A DNA stretch of 64,000 nucleotides from Winogradskyella vincentii (GTDB lineage Bacteria > Bacteroidota > Bacteroidia > Flavobacteriales > Flavobacteriaceae): positions 124,001-188,000 of the forward strand of contig NZ_JAIUJS010000004.1 of the NCBI RefSeq assembly GCF_020166345.1, written 5' to 3'. The notes below the pieces were generated by a model. It was not told the DNA's origin. It ran no database searches and saw nothing but the letters and a program-made list of their open reading frames with translations. The position numbers and the translations under genes were made by a program. The stretch's first letter is position 1, and each line of letters begins with the position of its first letter. Below, piece by piece: positions 1 through 8,467 of the stretch.

Positions 1-288
1 ATCCTTCTCATTTAATGATGATGAGAATTTATAAAGGGAGGTCACATGATTCCATCCCAGAACTAATACCAATAAGGATAAAAGGAGTTGTTTCTTAACA
101 CGCAGTAACCAATAAATAAAAAACAATATGTTTAATATTATTAAAATTGGCACACTTAAACTAAGTGCAGATATCGTAGCAAAGCTTTTAGGCGGAACAT
201 AGGGCAACAAATAAGAAATCAGCAATAAAAAAGCCACCAATGAATTGATGGTGAAAACTATTTTATTCCAAAAATTTAATTTTTTCAT
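1..288 (-). CDS. Membrane protein, N-terminal part; possibly an endonuclease/exonuclease/phosphatase family protein
   Basis: Only the first 96 codons lie in the window; the gene runs off the left edge. It starts at an ATG (MKKLNFWNKI) seven bases after the rhomboid stop, so it is the last visible member of the minus-strand mutL operon. Three hydrophobic segments can be seen (about residues 9-31, 40-62 and 66-80), with a basic stretch RVKKQ between the second and third. This topology, followed by an extracytoplasmic domain, matches the membrane-anchored endonuclease/exonuclease/phosphatase proteins that I recall following rhomboid genes in Flavobacteriaceae. The catalytic domain is outside the window, so the family assignment is inference from topology and neighbourhood. 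Confidence 0.55.
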   Translation of the reverse strand, partial: MKKLNFWNKIVFTINSLVAFLLLISYLLPYVPPKSFATISALSLSVPILIILNILFFIYWLLRVKKQLLLSLLVLVLGWNHVTSLYKFSSSLNEKD

Positions 289-294
289 TAATTT

Positions 295-1167
295 TTAATC
301 CTTACCGGCTTTAAATAGAAATTCCTTTTCTTCAGAAGTAAGACTGTCGTAACCACTTTTACTAATCTTATCCAGTATCATATCAATTTTCTTTTGTTTA
401 TTAAACGCATCAAACTCTTGCTTTGTTTTACCAGTATAGCCACTTTTCCCTTTTTTTCTATGAACTGTCTTTAACTTTGATTTTGGTTTAAACCAACTAA
501 ACAATCCATCCATCATTCGTTCAAAGCCAGAACCAATATCCTTTCCCTTCAATAGATTTGATGCATATAAATAACCAAATAGGTAACCACCAAAATGCGC
601 AACGTATCCACCTTGATTAAAACCTAGAAAAAATCTAAATATATCGTATGCTACAAAAACCATAGCTATGTGCTTCCATTTTACTGTAAAGGCGTTAAAA
701 AGTCTTATTTGGGTTTCTGGCATATATACTGCAACAAACATTAATAGTGCAGAAACACCAGCTGAAGAACCCAAGAGTACGCCACGTGTTCTCAAAAAAT
801 TTGTTGGTAGAATATTTGCCACTACCAAATACGCCAATCCACCGAAAATAATACCCAAAAGAAACACATTGAGCATCATTTTAGGCCTAAATAAATTTGT
901 AGTTACTCTGGCTAGATAAAACAGCAATAACATGTTAAAAAGAATATGCCAAAAACCACTGTGGAAAAAACCATAAGTAAGAATTGACCATGGTTGAAGT
1001 ATTGCGTCCATAAAATTAGATGGTAGCACAAAATATTGTGCAACATCCCATTTTAATAAAACGTTTATCAAAAAACTTAAAACAAAAATAATGGAGTTAA
1101 CAACGATTGTTTTACCGAACAGATCAAGGTTATTATACTTGTATTTAAGATCATTAAAGTTGCTCAT
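295..1167 (-). CDS. Rhomboid family intramembrane serine protease with C-terminal cytoplasmic tail
   Basis: A membrane-embedded serine protease of 290 aa that would cleave transmembrane substrates within the bilayer. About six hydrophobic helices span residues 20-210. The likely catalytic Ser139 is in GVSA and the catalytic His191 in YVAHFGG; the family's W-x-x-x-T...H motif is recognisable as QPWSILTYGFFHSGFWH. After the last helix comes a basic tail and a charged helix ending in IDMILDKISKSGYDSLTSEE, a conserved C-terminal module of Bacteroidota rhomboids (DUF6576-like). I chose the ATG two bases after the upstream stop; an in-frame ATG four codons earlier would overlap the neighbouring rhomboid. 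It is one of two adjacent rhomboids. Substrate unknown. Confidence 0.85.
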   Translation of the reverse strand: MSNFNDLKYKYNNLDLFGKTIVVNSIIFVLSFLINVLLKWDVAQYFVLPSNFMDAILQPWSILTYGFFHSGFWHILFNMLLLFYLARVTTNLFRPKMMLNVFLLGIIFGGLAYLVVANILPTNFLRTRGVLLGSSAGVSALLMFVAVYMPETQIRLFNAFTVKWKHIAMVFVAYDIFRFFLGFNQGGYVAHFGGYLFGYLYASNLLKGKDIGSGFERMMDGLFSWFKPKSKLKTVHRKKGKSGYTGKTKQEFDAFNKQKKIDMILDKISKSGYDSLTSEEKEFLFKAGKD

Positions 1168-1169
1168 AA

Positions 1170-1931
1170 CTAATTCCAACGGTATTTATCAGTCTCATTT
1201 TTCTTCCAAAAATACATGAGTAAAAATCCTGTTAATGCACCACCAACATGAGCCATATATGCCGTATTACTCGGACTAAAAATTGAGCTACCTGTTAATG
1301 CAGAAAACAAATCCAAACCTATTATAGCAGGAATAAAATATTTTGCCTTAATGGGTATAGGCAAGAAAATAAGCATCAACTTCGATTCCGGAAACAACAT
1401 ACCAAAGGCCACTAATACACCCATAATTGCTCCTGATGCACCGACCATAGGTGCAATATAAGAACCTACGAAACTACTTAAATCTTTTCCCAAAATTGGA
1501 ACCCATCGCGTATTATACTCTCCATTTGCAAGCGTACTTAAAATCTCAGTCTCTCCAAAGCCAGCACCTAATAATGTTGATAAACCAGTGTTAAATTGGA
1601 AATATAAAAATGCAATTTGAATTGTTGCTGCACCAAATCCTGATAATAAGTAGAAAATTAAAAATTTGCGCATGCCAAATATTTGTTCTACTGCTGTCCC
1701 GAACATCCATAATGCAAACATATTAAATAAGATGTGTGCAAAAGTCGCATTGCTATGCATAAACATGTGAGTTAATACTTGCCAAGGCTGAAATAATTCA
1801 TTTTTCGGAAAGTACAAGGCAAACCACTGCATAAATAGCTCACCATTATTACCCATTAGCATCATACCTGCATACATGATAACATTAATAATCAACAAGT
1901 GCTTTACTCCTTCTGTCATTGATTGTCTCAT
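1170..1931 (-). CDS. Rhomboid family intramembrane serine protease
   Basis: Second rhomboid, 253 aa. The catalytic dyad is clear: Ser166 in GASGAIMG and His228 in YMAHVGGALTG. The L1-loop motif appears as QPWQVLTHMFMHSNATFAHILFN, so it is a canonical active rhomboid. An insertion of about 50 residues (about 112-162) lies before the catalytic serine helix and is longer than in GlpG-type enzymes. The gene starts seven bases downstream of the mutL stop and ends two bases before the next rhomboid, so all three are probably cotranscribed. In-frame Met5 is an alternative start. Role inferred as processing of membrane proteins; no substrate is indicated by the context. Confidence 0.88.
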   Translation of the reverse strand: MRQSMTEGVKHLLIINVIMYAGMMLMGNNGELFMQWFALYFPKNELFQPWQVLTHMFMHSNATFAHILFNMFALWMFGTAVEQIFGMRKFLIFYLLSGFGAATIQIAFLYFQFNTGLSTLLGAGFGETEILSTLANGEYNTRWVPILGKDLSSFVGSYIAPMVGASGAIMGVLVAFGMLFPESKLMLIFLPIPIKAKYFIPAIIGLDLFSALTGSSIFSPSNTAYMAHVGGALTGFLLMYFWKKNETDKYRWN

Positions 1932-1937
1932 ACTTCT

Positions 1938-3794
1938 TTACTTGAATTTTTTTTCAATATCATCAACACTCCATGTTATAAATGTTGGCCTATTGGTTGG
2001 TGATAAATTTGGTTCCTTACATGCAAAAAGACTATTTACTAAATGTTCTTGCTCAGTATTACCTAGAGTTTGACCATTTTTAATAGCTAAGCTTTTTGCC
2101 ATTGATTTAGCCAATAAATCCGTTGGGCTAAAATTAGCATCTGGTACTTCGTTTTCTATATCGCTAATGAGTTGCTCTAAAATAATTGAAACCTCACTTT
2201 CAGGTACACCAACTGGAATACCAGATATTATAATTCCTTCCTCATTTATATCTTTAAAATCGAATCCTGTAAACTCTAAATCGTTTTTTAATTGACTTAT
2301 AATATTCCGCTCATTTGATGTAAAATTCAATTCAATCGGAAATAATAGTTGCTGACTTGTGGCTTCTTTAATTGTAATATGTTTTAAAAAGCCTTCATAC
2401 AAAATGCGTTGATGCGCTCTATTTTGGTCTATTATTAACATACCCGATTTAATGGTGCTAACAATATATTTGTGTTGCAACTGAAAGGTCGTATTCCGTG
2501 CTTCTACCGATTGATCATTTTCAAAAATAGATTTAGTTTGAGCATCACTTTCAAATGCAGTCTCTCCAAATGGTTGTTTTAAAGTATTACTATCAGATTC
2601 TAAACCAACATATAATCCTTCCCAAGATTCTGTAGACTTTCTGGTAAAAGAATCTGTAAATGAAGAACCTTTTTTAAAGTTTTCATCTTTAAATGGATTA
2701 AAACCTCTATCTACCTGAACCTGAGGTACTTTTACCACCTTGTCCTTGTAATTATAGGGCGTATTCAATTGTTCTTGATGCTCAAAATCTAAAACTGGAG
2801 CAATATTAAATTGACCCAGACTATGTTTTATTGAAGATCTCAAAATTGCATATAAAGTATGCTCGTCATCAAACTTAATTTCAGTCTTTGTCGGATGAAT
2901 ATTGATATCTATTGTTTTAGGGTCAACCGTTAGATTTAAGAAATAACTCGGATGATAACCGTCTTTTATTAAACCTTCAAATGCTGCTTTCACAGCATGA
3001 TTTAAATAAGGACTTTTAATAAATCTATTATTAACGAAGAAAAACTGTTCTGACTTGGTCTTTTTCGAAAATTCTGGCTTACCAACAAAACCCTTAATTT
3101 TCAGTACTTCAGTAGACTCTTCAACTGGTACTAAACGCTCATTGGTTTTAGATCCAAAAACATGAACAATGCGTTGTCTATAGTTTTCTTGAGGTAAATT
3201 AAATAACTCGCCTCCATTGTGATAGAACGTAAAACTAATATTAGGATGAGCCAATGCAACACGGTGAAACTCATCTGTAATATGTCTTAGCTCTACGGTA
3301 TCAGACTTTAAAAAATTTCGTCTTGCTGGTATATTAAAAAATAGATTTTTAACTGCCACTGAAGTCCCTGATGGTGTAACAGAAACTTCTTGAGATACAA
3401 CTTTGCTACCTTCAATTTCAATTGCAGTACCAAGTTCTTCTTCTTCTTTTTTTGTCTTTAACTCTACATGTGCAATTGCAGCAATACTTGCCAATGCCTC
3501 CCCTCTAAATCCCTTAGTGTTTAGTTGGAATAAATCCTCTGCATTTCTAATTTTTGAAGTAGCATGACGCTCAAAACTTAGTCGTGCATCTGTTACACTC
3601 ATTCCCTTACCGTCATCGATAACTTGCACTAGGGTCTTACCTGCATCTTTTATAATAAGTTTGATGTCAGTTGCATTAGCATCAATAGAATTTTCTAATA
3701 GCTCTTTAACCACGGAAGCTGGTCGTTGCACCACTTCACCTGCCGCAATTTGATTCGCAACATGGTCTGGTAATAGTTGAATGATATCTGCCAT
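1938..3794 (-). CDS. mutL: DNA mismatch repair protein MutL
   Basis: A GHKL-type ATPase that links MutS mismatch recognition to downstream excision. The N-terminal half is canonical: the ATP-binding helix has ELLENSIDA, followed by DDGKGM, the lid motif TKGFRGEALASI and the SGTSV region; the MutL S5-fold domain follows to about residue 330. A poorly conserved linker (about 340-430) leads to a dimerisation domain. Length (618 aa) is normal. The C-terminal endonuclease motif is degenerate: DQNRAHQR at 456-463 replaces DQHAxxER, and SPTNR at 598-602 replaces the CPHGR-type motif, so nicking activity is doubtful. The ATG overlaps the stop of the upstream small gene by one base. Confidence 0.97.
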   Translation of the reverse strand: MADIIQLLPDHVANQIAAGEVVQRPASVVKELLENSIDANATDIKLIIKDAGKTLVQVIDDGKGMSVTDARLSFERHATSKIRNAEDLFQLNTKGFRGEALASIAAIAHVELKTKKEEEELGTAIEIEGSKVVSQEVSVTPSGTSVAVKNLFFNIPARRNFLKSDTVELRHITDEFHRVALAHPNISFTFYHNGGELFNLPQENYRQRIVHVFGSKTNERLVPVEESTEVLKIKGFVGKPEFSKKTKSEQFFFVNNRFIKSPYLNHAVKAAFEGLIKDGYHPSYFLNLTVDPKTIDINIHPTKTEIKFDDEHTLYAILRSSIKHSLGQFNIAPVLDFEHQEQLNTPYNYKDKVVKVPQVQVDRGFNPFKDENFKKGSSFTDSFTRKSTESWEGLYVGLESDSNTLKQPFGETAFESDAQTKSIFENDQSVEARNTTFQLQHKYIVSTIKSGMLIIDQNRAHQRILYEGFLKHITIKEATSQQLLFPIELNFTSNERNIISQLKNDLEFTGFDFKDINEEGIIISGIPVGVPESEVSIILEQLISDIENEVPDANFSPTDLLAKSMAKSLAIKNGQTLGNTEQEHLVNSLFACKEPNLSPTNRPTFITWSVDDIEKKFK

Positions 3795-4099
3795 TAGCTG
3801 CCTAAAGAGAATATGGATAAATCAAAATCTATAATAAACAAGAAGATTAAAATAAAAATGGCAATTAAGATTAGTATAGTACTATTGAATCCAGAATTAT
3901 TTCTAGTTCTGTTTCTTATTCTGCTTTCGTGCCATTGACCAGAAAAGTCATTCTTATTATAGGTATCTGCGTAAGCATCAAACTTAGTTGTGTATTTTGC
4001 ATGATCCGCATCTTCCTTACCCTTATAATATCTTGGCGTATAATTAAACCTCTTATTACGAGGAAGTCTTTTAATTAGCGTAAATTTTATTGGTCCCAT
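3794..4099 (-). CDS. Small single-pass membrane protein with NKRFNYTPR motif
   Basis: A 101-aa protein I cannot assign a function to. It has a basic N terminus with NKRFNYTPRYY at about residues 16-26, a charged middle segment (KGKEDADHAKYTTKFDAY), a tract SGQWHESRIRNR, and one strongly hydrophobic helix at about 75-93 near the C terminus, suggesting an inner-membrane anchor with the basic part in the cytoplasm. Its stop codon overlaps the mutL start, so translational coupling is likely. It resembles the next gene upstream in architecture and motif. From memory, automated annotations call such proteins riboflavin synthase subunit beta because ribH is next door; nothing in the sequence supports that. 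Confidence 0.8.
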   Translation of the reverse strand: MGPIKFTLIKRLPRNKRFNYTPRYYKGKEDADHAKYTTKFDAYADTYNKNDFSGQWHESRIRNRTRNNSGFNSTILILIAIFILIFLFIIDFDLSIFSLGS

Positions 4100-4107
4100 A
4101 ATCTCTC

Positions 4108-4323
4108 TTATTTCATATATCCATCAAGAATATACATTAATACAACAATTGCAACTAGCATTAAAATTAAGGCTGGCAATGATGTTAAAAAACTCCCTCT
4201 GCGCTTAGTTTCTCTTCTTGCATCATTCCACTTAGCCTCAAAACTATCTTTTGATTTTTCTTCAGAAGAATCATTAAAGCGCGGTTTATAGCTAAATCGT
4301 TTATTTTTTCTTTGCTTATACAA
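4108..4323 (-). CDS. Small single-pass membrane protein with NKRFSYKPR motif (paralogue of its neighbour)
   Basis: A 71-aa protein with the same plan as the following gene: a basic N terminus containing NKRFSYKPRF (residues 7-16), a charged linker with FEAKWNDARRETKRR, then one C-terminal transmembrane helix (about 47-67). The shared NKRF-x-Y-x-PR core and the shared W-(N/H)-(D/E)-x-R element indicate that the two genes arose by duplication. The start is a TTG: there is no in-frame ATG upstream of the motif. A TAnnTTTG-type box lies about 29 bases upstream, so this gene may open the transcript that runs through mutL and the rhomboids. Function unknown. Confidence 0.75.
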   Translation of the reverse strand: MYKQRKNKRFSYKPRFNDSSEEKSKDSFEAKWNDARRETKRRGSFLTSLPALILMLVAIVVLMYILDGYMK

Positions 4324-4351
4324 AAGGGGTTTTACTTAACCTGTTATATCT

Positions 4352-4359
4352 CAAAAGTA
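4352..4359 (-). promoter_or_regulatory. Candidate -7 box upstream of the small-protein/mutL operon
   Basis: TACTTTTG on the minus strand matches the Bacteroidota -7 consensus TAnnTTTG and lies about 29 bases before the TTG start of the first small membrane protein. No clear TTG element is found about 19 bases upstream, so support is partial. Confidence 0.4.
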
Positions 4360-4481
4360 CTTAAAATACTAAGACATATTGCTTAATGATTCCTTAAAAT
4401 TATCAACAAAAAGCCTGCCAACTTACAAACCCAATTGTCTAAAGAAAATTTAAATAAAAAGTTTTTTAAATGAAATCAACA

Positions 4482-4988
4482 CTAATTTGTAGTCTTTCTT
4501 AGTTCAGCCATTTTTATGGCTGTTATAGCTGCTTCCGTACCTTTATTACCGTGCTTACCACCAGAACGTTCTATTGATTGTTGTATGTTGTTATCCGTAA
4601 GAACGCAAAAGATTACAGGAATATCACCTTTTAGATTAAGATCTTTAATGCCTTGCGTAATACCTTCGCAGACAAAATCAAAATGCTTAGTTTCACCTTG
4701 TATTACGCACCCAATGACGATTATTGCGTCTAGCATTCCAGAATCTGCGTAAATACTCTTGGACATTCTGGCAGCACCATAGGTTAGCTCAAATGTTCCT
4801 GGAACATTCCAACGGACAATGTTTTCCTTTTGTGCGCCACAATCTATTAAAGCATCGAAAGCACCTTGCCAAAGACCTTCCGTTATCTTAGTGTTCCATT
4901 CAGAAACAACAATCCCAAACCGAAAATCTTTCGCGTTTGGGATTGTGGCTTTATCATAATCTGATAAATTCTGATTTGCAGTGGCCAT
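4482..4988 (-). CDS. ribH: 6,7-dimethyl-8-ribityllumazine synthase
   Basis: Condenses 5-amino-6-ribitylamino-uracil with dihydroxybutanone phosphate to give lumazine, the penultimate step of riboflavin synthesis. The family signatures are present in order: SEWNTKITEGLWQGA near residue 29, PGTFEL at 63-68 (substrate pocket), GCVIQGETKHFDFV at 93-106 with the catalytic His102, and HGNKGTEAA near the C terminus. Length (168 aa) is normal for the icosahedral or pentameric enzyme. It starts from an ATG three bases after the TPR gene, with which it is probably cotranscribed. No FMN riboswitch is visible upstream. Other rib genes are not in this window. Confidence 0.96.
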   Translation of the reverse strand: MATANQNLSDYDKATIPNAKDFRFGIVVSEWNTKITEGLWQGAFDALIDCGAQKENIVRWNVPGTFELTYGAARMSKSIYADSGMLDAIIVIGCVIQGETKHFDFVCEGITQGIKDLNLKGDIPVIFCVLTDNNIQQSIERSGGKHGNKGTEAAITAIKMAELRKTTN

Positions 4989-4991
4989 ATT

Positions 4992-5756
4992 CTATAAGCT
5001 TGCTTGTACTTTACCAATTAATACATCAGCCTGAGTTACTTCGGTTGATGAAGAGAATTCTTTTTTGATTCGATTTAAAAAATCTAATGCTTTAGCATTA
5101 TCTCCAAGGTCAATAGCTACTCTAGCAGCCTTTAATAAATATAGTGGTGTTGTGAAATCGTTAGTACTTGCGTTTATTGCCTTTTCGTAATATTCTAAAC
5201 CTTCCTCTAATTGTTCTAATTGAACAAATGCATCACCAATACCTCCTTTTGAGATTGGATTTAGCATTTTATCATCGCTGGAAAAATCACTTAGATAAGT
5301 AATGGCATTTTGATAATCTTTTAAATTAAGATAAGCCATACCAGCATAATAGTTTGCTAGATTTGCAGCAGGAGTTCCACCATATTCGTTTACTATATCT
5401 AACATACCATACTTTCCTTCACCACCATTTAAGGCCATGTTGTACAATGAATCAGACTCTACTCCATTTACAGCTTCTTCAAAATATTTTTTAGCTTGGT
5501 ACATTTCATTCATTGCCTCTTTTTGTTGAGGCTCAGCTACAAACTTATTGTATCCTAGGTACCCTAATACCACCAAAGCGATTGCTCCTATTACACCAAA
5601 AATATAGTTTTGATTTTTTACAACCCATTGCTCGGTTTTAGAAGCTCCTTCGTCCAAAGACTTAAATACCTCAGCTGTTGTTGAGTTTTCCTCAACAATT
5701 TCCACCTTCTCTTTTTTGGTTTTTGGTTTATAGCCTCTTTTCTTGTACGTTGCCAT
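4992..5756 (-). CDS. Membrane-anchored tetratricopeptide repeat protein
   Basis: A 254-aa protein with a lysine-rich cytoplasmic N terminus (YKKRGYKPKTKKEK), one transmembrane helix at about residues 53-71, and a periplasmic region of TPR-like helical hairpins (AANLANYYAGMAYLNLKDYQNAITYL; GDAFVQLEQLEEGLEYYEKAI). The layout resembles YfgM-type periplasmic chaperone partners, but the identity is not close enough to name it. Family knowledge suggests a role in envelope protein interactions. It is the first gene of the ribH transcript and is divergent from recF, with a candidate promoter box 22-30 bases upstream of its start. Confidence 0.85.
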   Translation of the reverse strand: MATYKKRGYKPKTKKEKVEIVEENSTTAEVFKSLDEGASKTEQWVVKNQNYIFGVIGAIALVVLGYLGYNKFVAEPQQKEAMNEMYQAKKYFEEAVNGVESDSLYNMALNGGEGKYGMLDIVNEYGGTPAANLANYYAGMAYLNLKDYQNAITYLSDFSSDDKMLNPISKGGIGDAFVQLEQLEEGLEYYEKAINASTNDFTTPLYLLKAARVAIDLGDNAKALDFLNRIKKEFSSSTEVTQADVLIGKVQASL

Positions 5757-5778
5757 ATTTTGTCAATTTATGCGTGCG

Positions 5779-5786
5779 CAAAAATA
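5779..5786 (-). promoter_or_regulatory. Candidate -7 box for the TPR-ribH transcript
   Basis: TATTTTTG on the minus strand fits TAnnTTTG and lies 22 bases before the TPR gene ATG, which would give a short leader. A -33 TTG at the expected distance is not evident. Confidence 0.4.
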
Positions 5787-5822
5787 AAATTTTTATTGGG
5801 ATTTAAAAGCCTATTTATTTGT

Positions 5823-5830
5823 TATTTTTG
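5823..5830 (+). promoter_or_regulatory. Candidate -7 box for recF
   Basis: TATTTTTG matches TAnnTTTG about 65 bases before the recF ATG. A TTG lies 24 bases further upstream, slightly beyond the usual 17-23 base spacing. With the opposite box it forms a divergent promoter region of about 140 bases. Confidence 0.4.
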
Positions 5831-5894
5831 AATAAATTTTTACTCGAAAAACCATCAGCTAGGACAACAAAAATAAGCGAAGCATTCGTTTTAT

Positions 5895-6974
5895 ATGAAT
5901 CTAAACACACTATCCTTAGTTAATTATAAAAATTTTGAAAGTCAGGTTTTTGATTTTGATTCTAAAATCAACTGTTTTGTGGGTGCAAATGGAATTGGTA
6001 AAACAAATGCATTAGATGCCATTTATCATTTGGCTTTTGGTAAAAGTTATTTTAATCCTGTAGCGCTTCAAAATATTAGACATGGTGAAGAATTCTTCGT
6101 AATCGACGGATCATTCACTAAAAATGAGCGTAAAGAAAAAATAGTTGTTTCCCTTAAAAGAGGTCAAAAGAAAGTTATAAAAAGAAACGGCAAAGCTTAT
6201 GAGAAGTTCAGTGAACATATTGGTTTTATTCCACTAGTAATTATTTCACCAGCCGATCGTAATTTAATTATAGAAGGTAGTGATACACGAAGAAAATTTA
6301 TAGACAGTGTTATTTCCCAAAGCGACAAGAGCTATTTAACCACCTTAATTTCTTATAATAAGGTGTTGTCGCAGCGTAATGCACTTTTAAAGTACTTTGC
6401 TCTTAACAATACATTTAATGCCGATACTCTGGCCGTATACAATGAGCAAATGACAGGTTATGGTAACGAAATTTTCAAAAAGCGTGAGGAGTTTTTAAAG
6501 ATTTTTATTCCCATTTTTCTTCAACGGTATAATGCTATAAGCTTAAGTAAAGAATCTATCAACTTAGAATACAAAAGTGATTTATTTCAAAATGATCTGA
6601 ATCAGCTTTTAGACCAAAATCTTAACAAGGATAAAGCACTTCAATATACAAGCGTTGGTATTCACAAAGATGATTTGGTTTTTTTAATTGACGGATTTCC
6701 AATTAAAAAGTTTGGTAGCCAAGGGCAACAAAAGTCTTTTTTAATTGCTCTTAAGTTAGCTCAATTCGATTTTATTAAACAACAAAGTGGTGTATCTCCT
6801 ATTCTTCTTCTTGATGATATTTTTGATAAACTAGATGAAAATAGAGTGTCTCAAATAATAAGTTTGGTTGACGATGATCATTTCGGACAAATATTTATAA
6901 GTGATACACATGCTGACCGTACCGAAAATATTGTAAAGCAGATACATCAATCTTATAAACTTTTTAAATTATGA
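5895..6974 (+). CDS. recF: DNA replication and repair protein RecF
   Basis: An SMC-like ATPase that helps load RecA at single-strand gaps. The Walker A loop GANGIGKT is at residues 30-37, the ABC-type signature SQGQQKS at 275-281, and the Walker B segment [13 protein letters not shown] lies near the C terminus with the D-loop following. Length (359 aa) is normal. The protein opens with the typical LSLVNYKNF. It is the first gene of a plus-strand operon: its stop overlaps the ATG of the next gene as ATGA. Unlike many bacteria, it is not next to dnaN or gyrB here; association with a DUF721 gene two positions downstream is common in Bacteroidota. Confidence 0.97.
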   Translation: MNLNTLSLVNYKNFESQVFDFDSKINCFVGANGIGKTNALDAIYHLAFGKSYFNPVALQNIRHGEEFFVIDGSFTKNERKEKIVVSLKRGQKKVIKRNGKAYEKFSEHIGFIPLVIISPADRNLIIEGSDTRRKFIDSVISQSDKSYLTTLISYNKVLSQRNALLKYFALNNTFNADTLAVYNEQMTGYGNEIFKKREEFLKIFIPIFLQRYNAISLSKESINLEYKSDLFQNDLNQLLDQNLNKDKALQYTSVGIHKDDLVFLIDGFPIKKFGSQGQQKSFLIALKLAQFDFIKQQSGVSPILLLDDIFDKLDENRVSQIISLVDDDHFGQIFISDTHADRTENIVKQIHQSYKLFKL

Positions 6975-7390
6975 AAAAGTTTGTTCTGATTTTTTTCATG
7001 GTGGTAATGTCTTGTTCAAATAATCCAGAAGGATATATTGAACACTTAAATGGTTATTGGGAAATAAAAGAGGTTGTTTTTTCTGACGGCAAAAAACGAG
7101 AATATTCAATCAATGAAACTATTGACTATATTCAACTCAATGACAGTCTTAAAGGGTTTAGAAAAAAAATGAAACCAGGAATAAATGATACTTATTTTAC
7201 TTCTGATGACGCTGAAGCCATTACAGCTAAAATTGAGGACAATGAATTGAATCTATATTACTCAACATTATATTCCAATTGGAAAGAAACTGTATTAGAT
7301 GCAGATGAGAATCAATTAAAAGTACGCAATGAGAATAACGTTGTATATTTATATAAGCGTTATCAACCAATTAATATAGAGATCGAATAA
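6971..7390 (+). CDS. Small lipoprotein of unknown function
   Basis: 139 aa with a lipoprotein signal: [15 protein letters not shown], lipidated Cys at residue 15, followed by SNNPEGY. The mature part has the pattern of lipocalin-like lipoproteins of Bacteroidota ([15 protein letters not shown] near the start, [24 protein letters not shown] in the middle), so a small beta-barrel is likely, but I cannot confirm it. The start overlaps the recF stop by four bases, which indicates translational coupling. No function can be assigned. Confidence 0.8.
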   Translation: MKKFVLIFFMVVMSCSNNPEGYIEHLNGYWEIKEVVFSDGKKREYSINETIDYIQLNDSLKGFRKKMKPGINDTYFTSDDAEAITAKIEDNELNLYYSTLYSNWKETVLDADENQLKVRNENNVVYLYKRYQPINIEIE

Positions 7391-7416
7391 CTAGACCATT
7401 ATATTAAAACCAAATA

Positions 7417-7713
7417 ATGTCCAAGCGAAAAAACGATAATCAACCCATTCAAGACATCCTTAAGGAATTTGTGCAAAGCAATAACCTTCAATCTGGATTA
7501 GATAAGGTTAACGTTCGTGAGGCATGGGCTAATCTTATGGGTAATGGTGTGAATAATTATACCACGGCCATAGAGCTAAAACATGATACATTATATGTTC
7601 AACTGAGTTCAAGTGTTTTGCGAGAAGAATTAAGCTATGGCAATGAAAAAATCGTGAATATGCTCAACGAATCTCTTGGTAAAGAAATAGTAAAAAAATT
7701 AGTCTTGAGATAG
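7417..7713 (+). CDS. DUF721 (DciA-like) protein
   Basis: A 98-aa protein matching the DUF721 domain: an N-terminal helical part (IQDILKEFVQSNNLQSGLDKVNVREAW) and the beta-alpha core LYVQLSSSVLREELSYGNEKIVNMLNE. Proteins with this domain include DciA, which helps load the replicative helicase DnaB in bacteria lacking DnaC. Bacteroidota members are short single-domain proteins such as this one. Its position two genes after recF fits a role in replication. Assignment of the domain is firm; helicase-loading function is inferred from the family. Confidence 0.85.
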   Translation: MSKRKNDNQPIQDILKEFVQSNNLQSGLDKVNVREAWANLMGNGVNNYTTAIELKHDTLYVQLSSSVLREELSYGNEKIVNMLNESLGKEIVKKLVLR

Positions 7714-7717
7714 TCCC

Positions 7718-8422
7718 ATGGAAGATATGATTTCTAGCAACTTCCCTATTCCATGGTCCATGACTAGGGCTGAAAAAGCTACATTAATTCAACTGCTACA
7801 AAATATACGACCAGAAGTTGCCATAGAAATAGGGACATACAATGGTGGTAGCTTGCAGGTTTTGAGTGAATTTTCAGAAAAAGTCTATGCGATAGATATT
7901 ACTCCAGAATATAGGGATGAGCAATGTAATAGGCTCAAAAATGTAGAATACCTTTTAGGAGATTCTAAAGTAATGATTCCACAATTAATTAATAAAATCA
8001 ACGATTCAAATGAAAATATAGAATTTGTTTTGATAGATGGCGACCATAGCACAAAAGGTGTTTTAGAAGATATTACCAATATTTTAAAAATTGTACCTAA
8101 AAAACCTATCACAATAATTCTCCATGATAGTTTTAACCCAGCGTGCAGAAAAGGAATGAAAGCCTATGACTACAGTAACAATGATTATGTACATAAAGTT
8201 GAGCTAGACTATGTAACAGGTGCATTCAATCATGATGGTTTGTACCGAGAAATGTGGGGCGGATTCGGACTAATTCAATTAAGACCTGATAAAAGAACAG
8301 AGTCGATAGCAGTTTCAGAGTATCAAGGAAAACTCTATAGGGTAACATACTTCAGGTCAATTCACTTCTTCAGAAAGTTGTTTTGGTTTTTAAAACCAAT
8401 TTATAAAATTTTCAAAAAGTAA
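7718..8422 (+). CDS. Class I SAM-dependent methyltransferase (CmcI/Methyltransf_24-like)
   Basis: 234 aa. A Rossmann-fold S-adenosylmethionine site is visible: motif I VAIEIGTYNGGSLQVLSEF (about residues 34-52), the acidic residue of motif II in VYAIDITPEY, and FVLIDGDHSTKGVLEDI (about 107-123). The layout (D-G-D-H metal-like motif and HDSFNPA) resembles the cephalosporin hydroxylase/CmcI group, which methylate sugars or small molecules. The C terminus is basic and aromatic (FRKLFWFLKPIYKIFKK), suggesting membrane association. It starts four bases after the DUF721 stop. The substrate is unknown. Confidence 0.8.
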   Translation: MEDMISSNFPIPWSMTRAEKATLIQLLQNIRPEVAIEIGTYNGGSLQVLSEFSEKVYAIDITPEYRDEQCNRLKNVEYLLGDSKVMIPQLINKINDSNENIEFVLIDGDHSTKGVLEDITNILKIVPKKPITIILHDSFNPACRKGMKAYDYSNNDYVHKVELDYVTGAFNHDGLYREMWGGFGLIQLRPDKRTESIAVSEYQGKLYRVTYFRSIHFFRKLFWFLKPIYKIFKK

Positions 8423-8467
8423 AATCCGAATTGATACTGCGATTGTATCTTTACAAAAAGCACTGAA

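Noticed and set aside
5769-5777. TATGCGTGC, a partial copy of the MarR operator
   Set aside because: Only nine of twelve bases match and the palindrome is broken; it lies in an unrelated TPR leader, so chance is likely.
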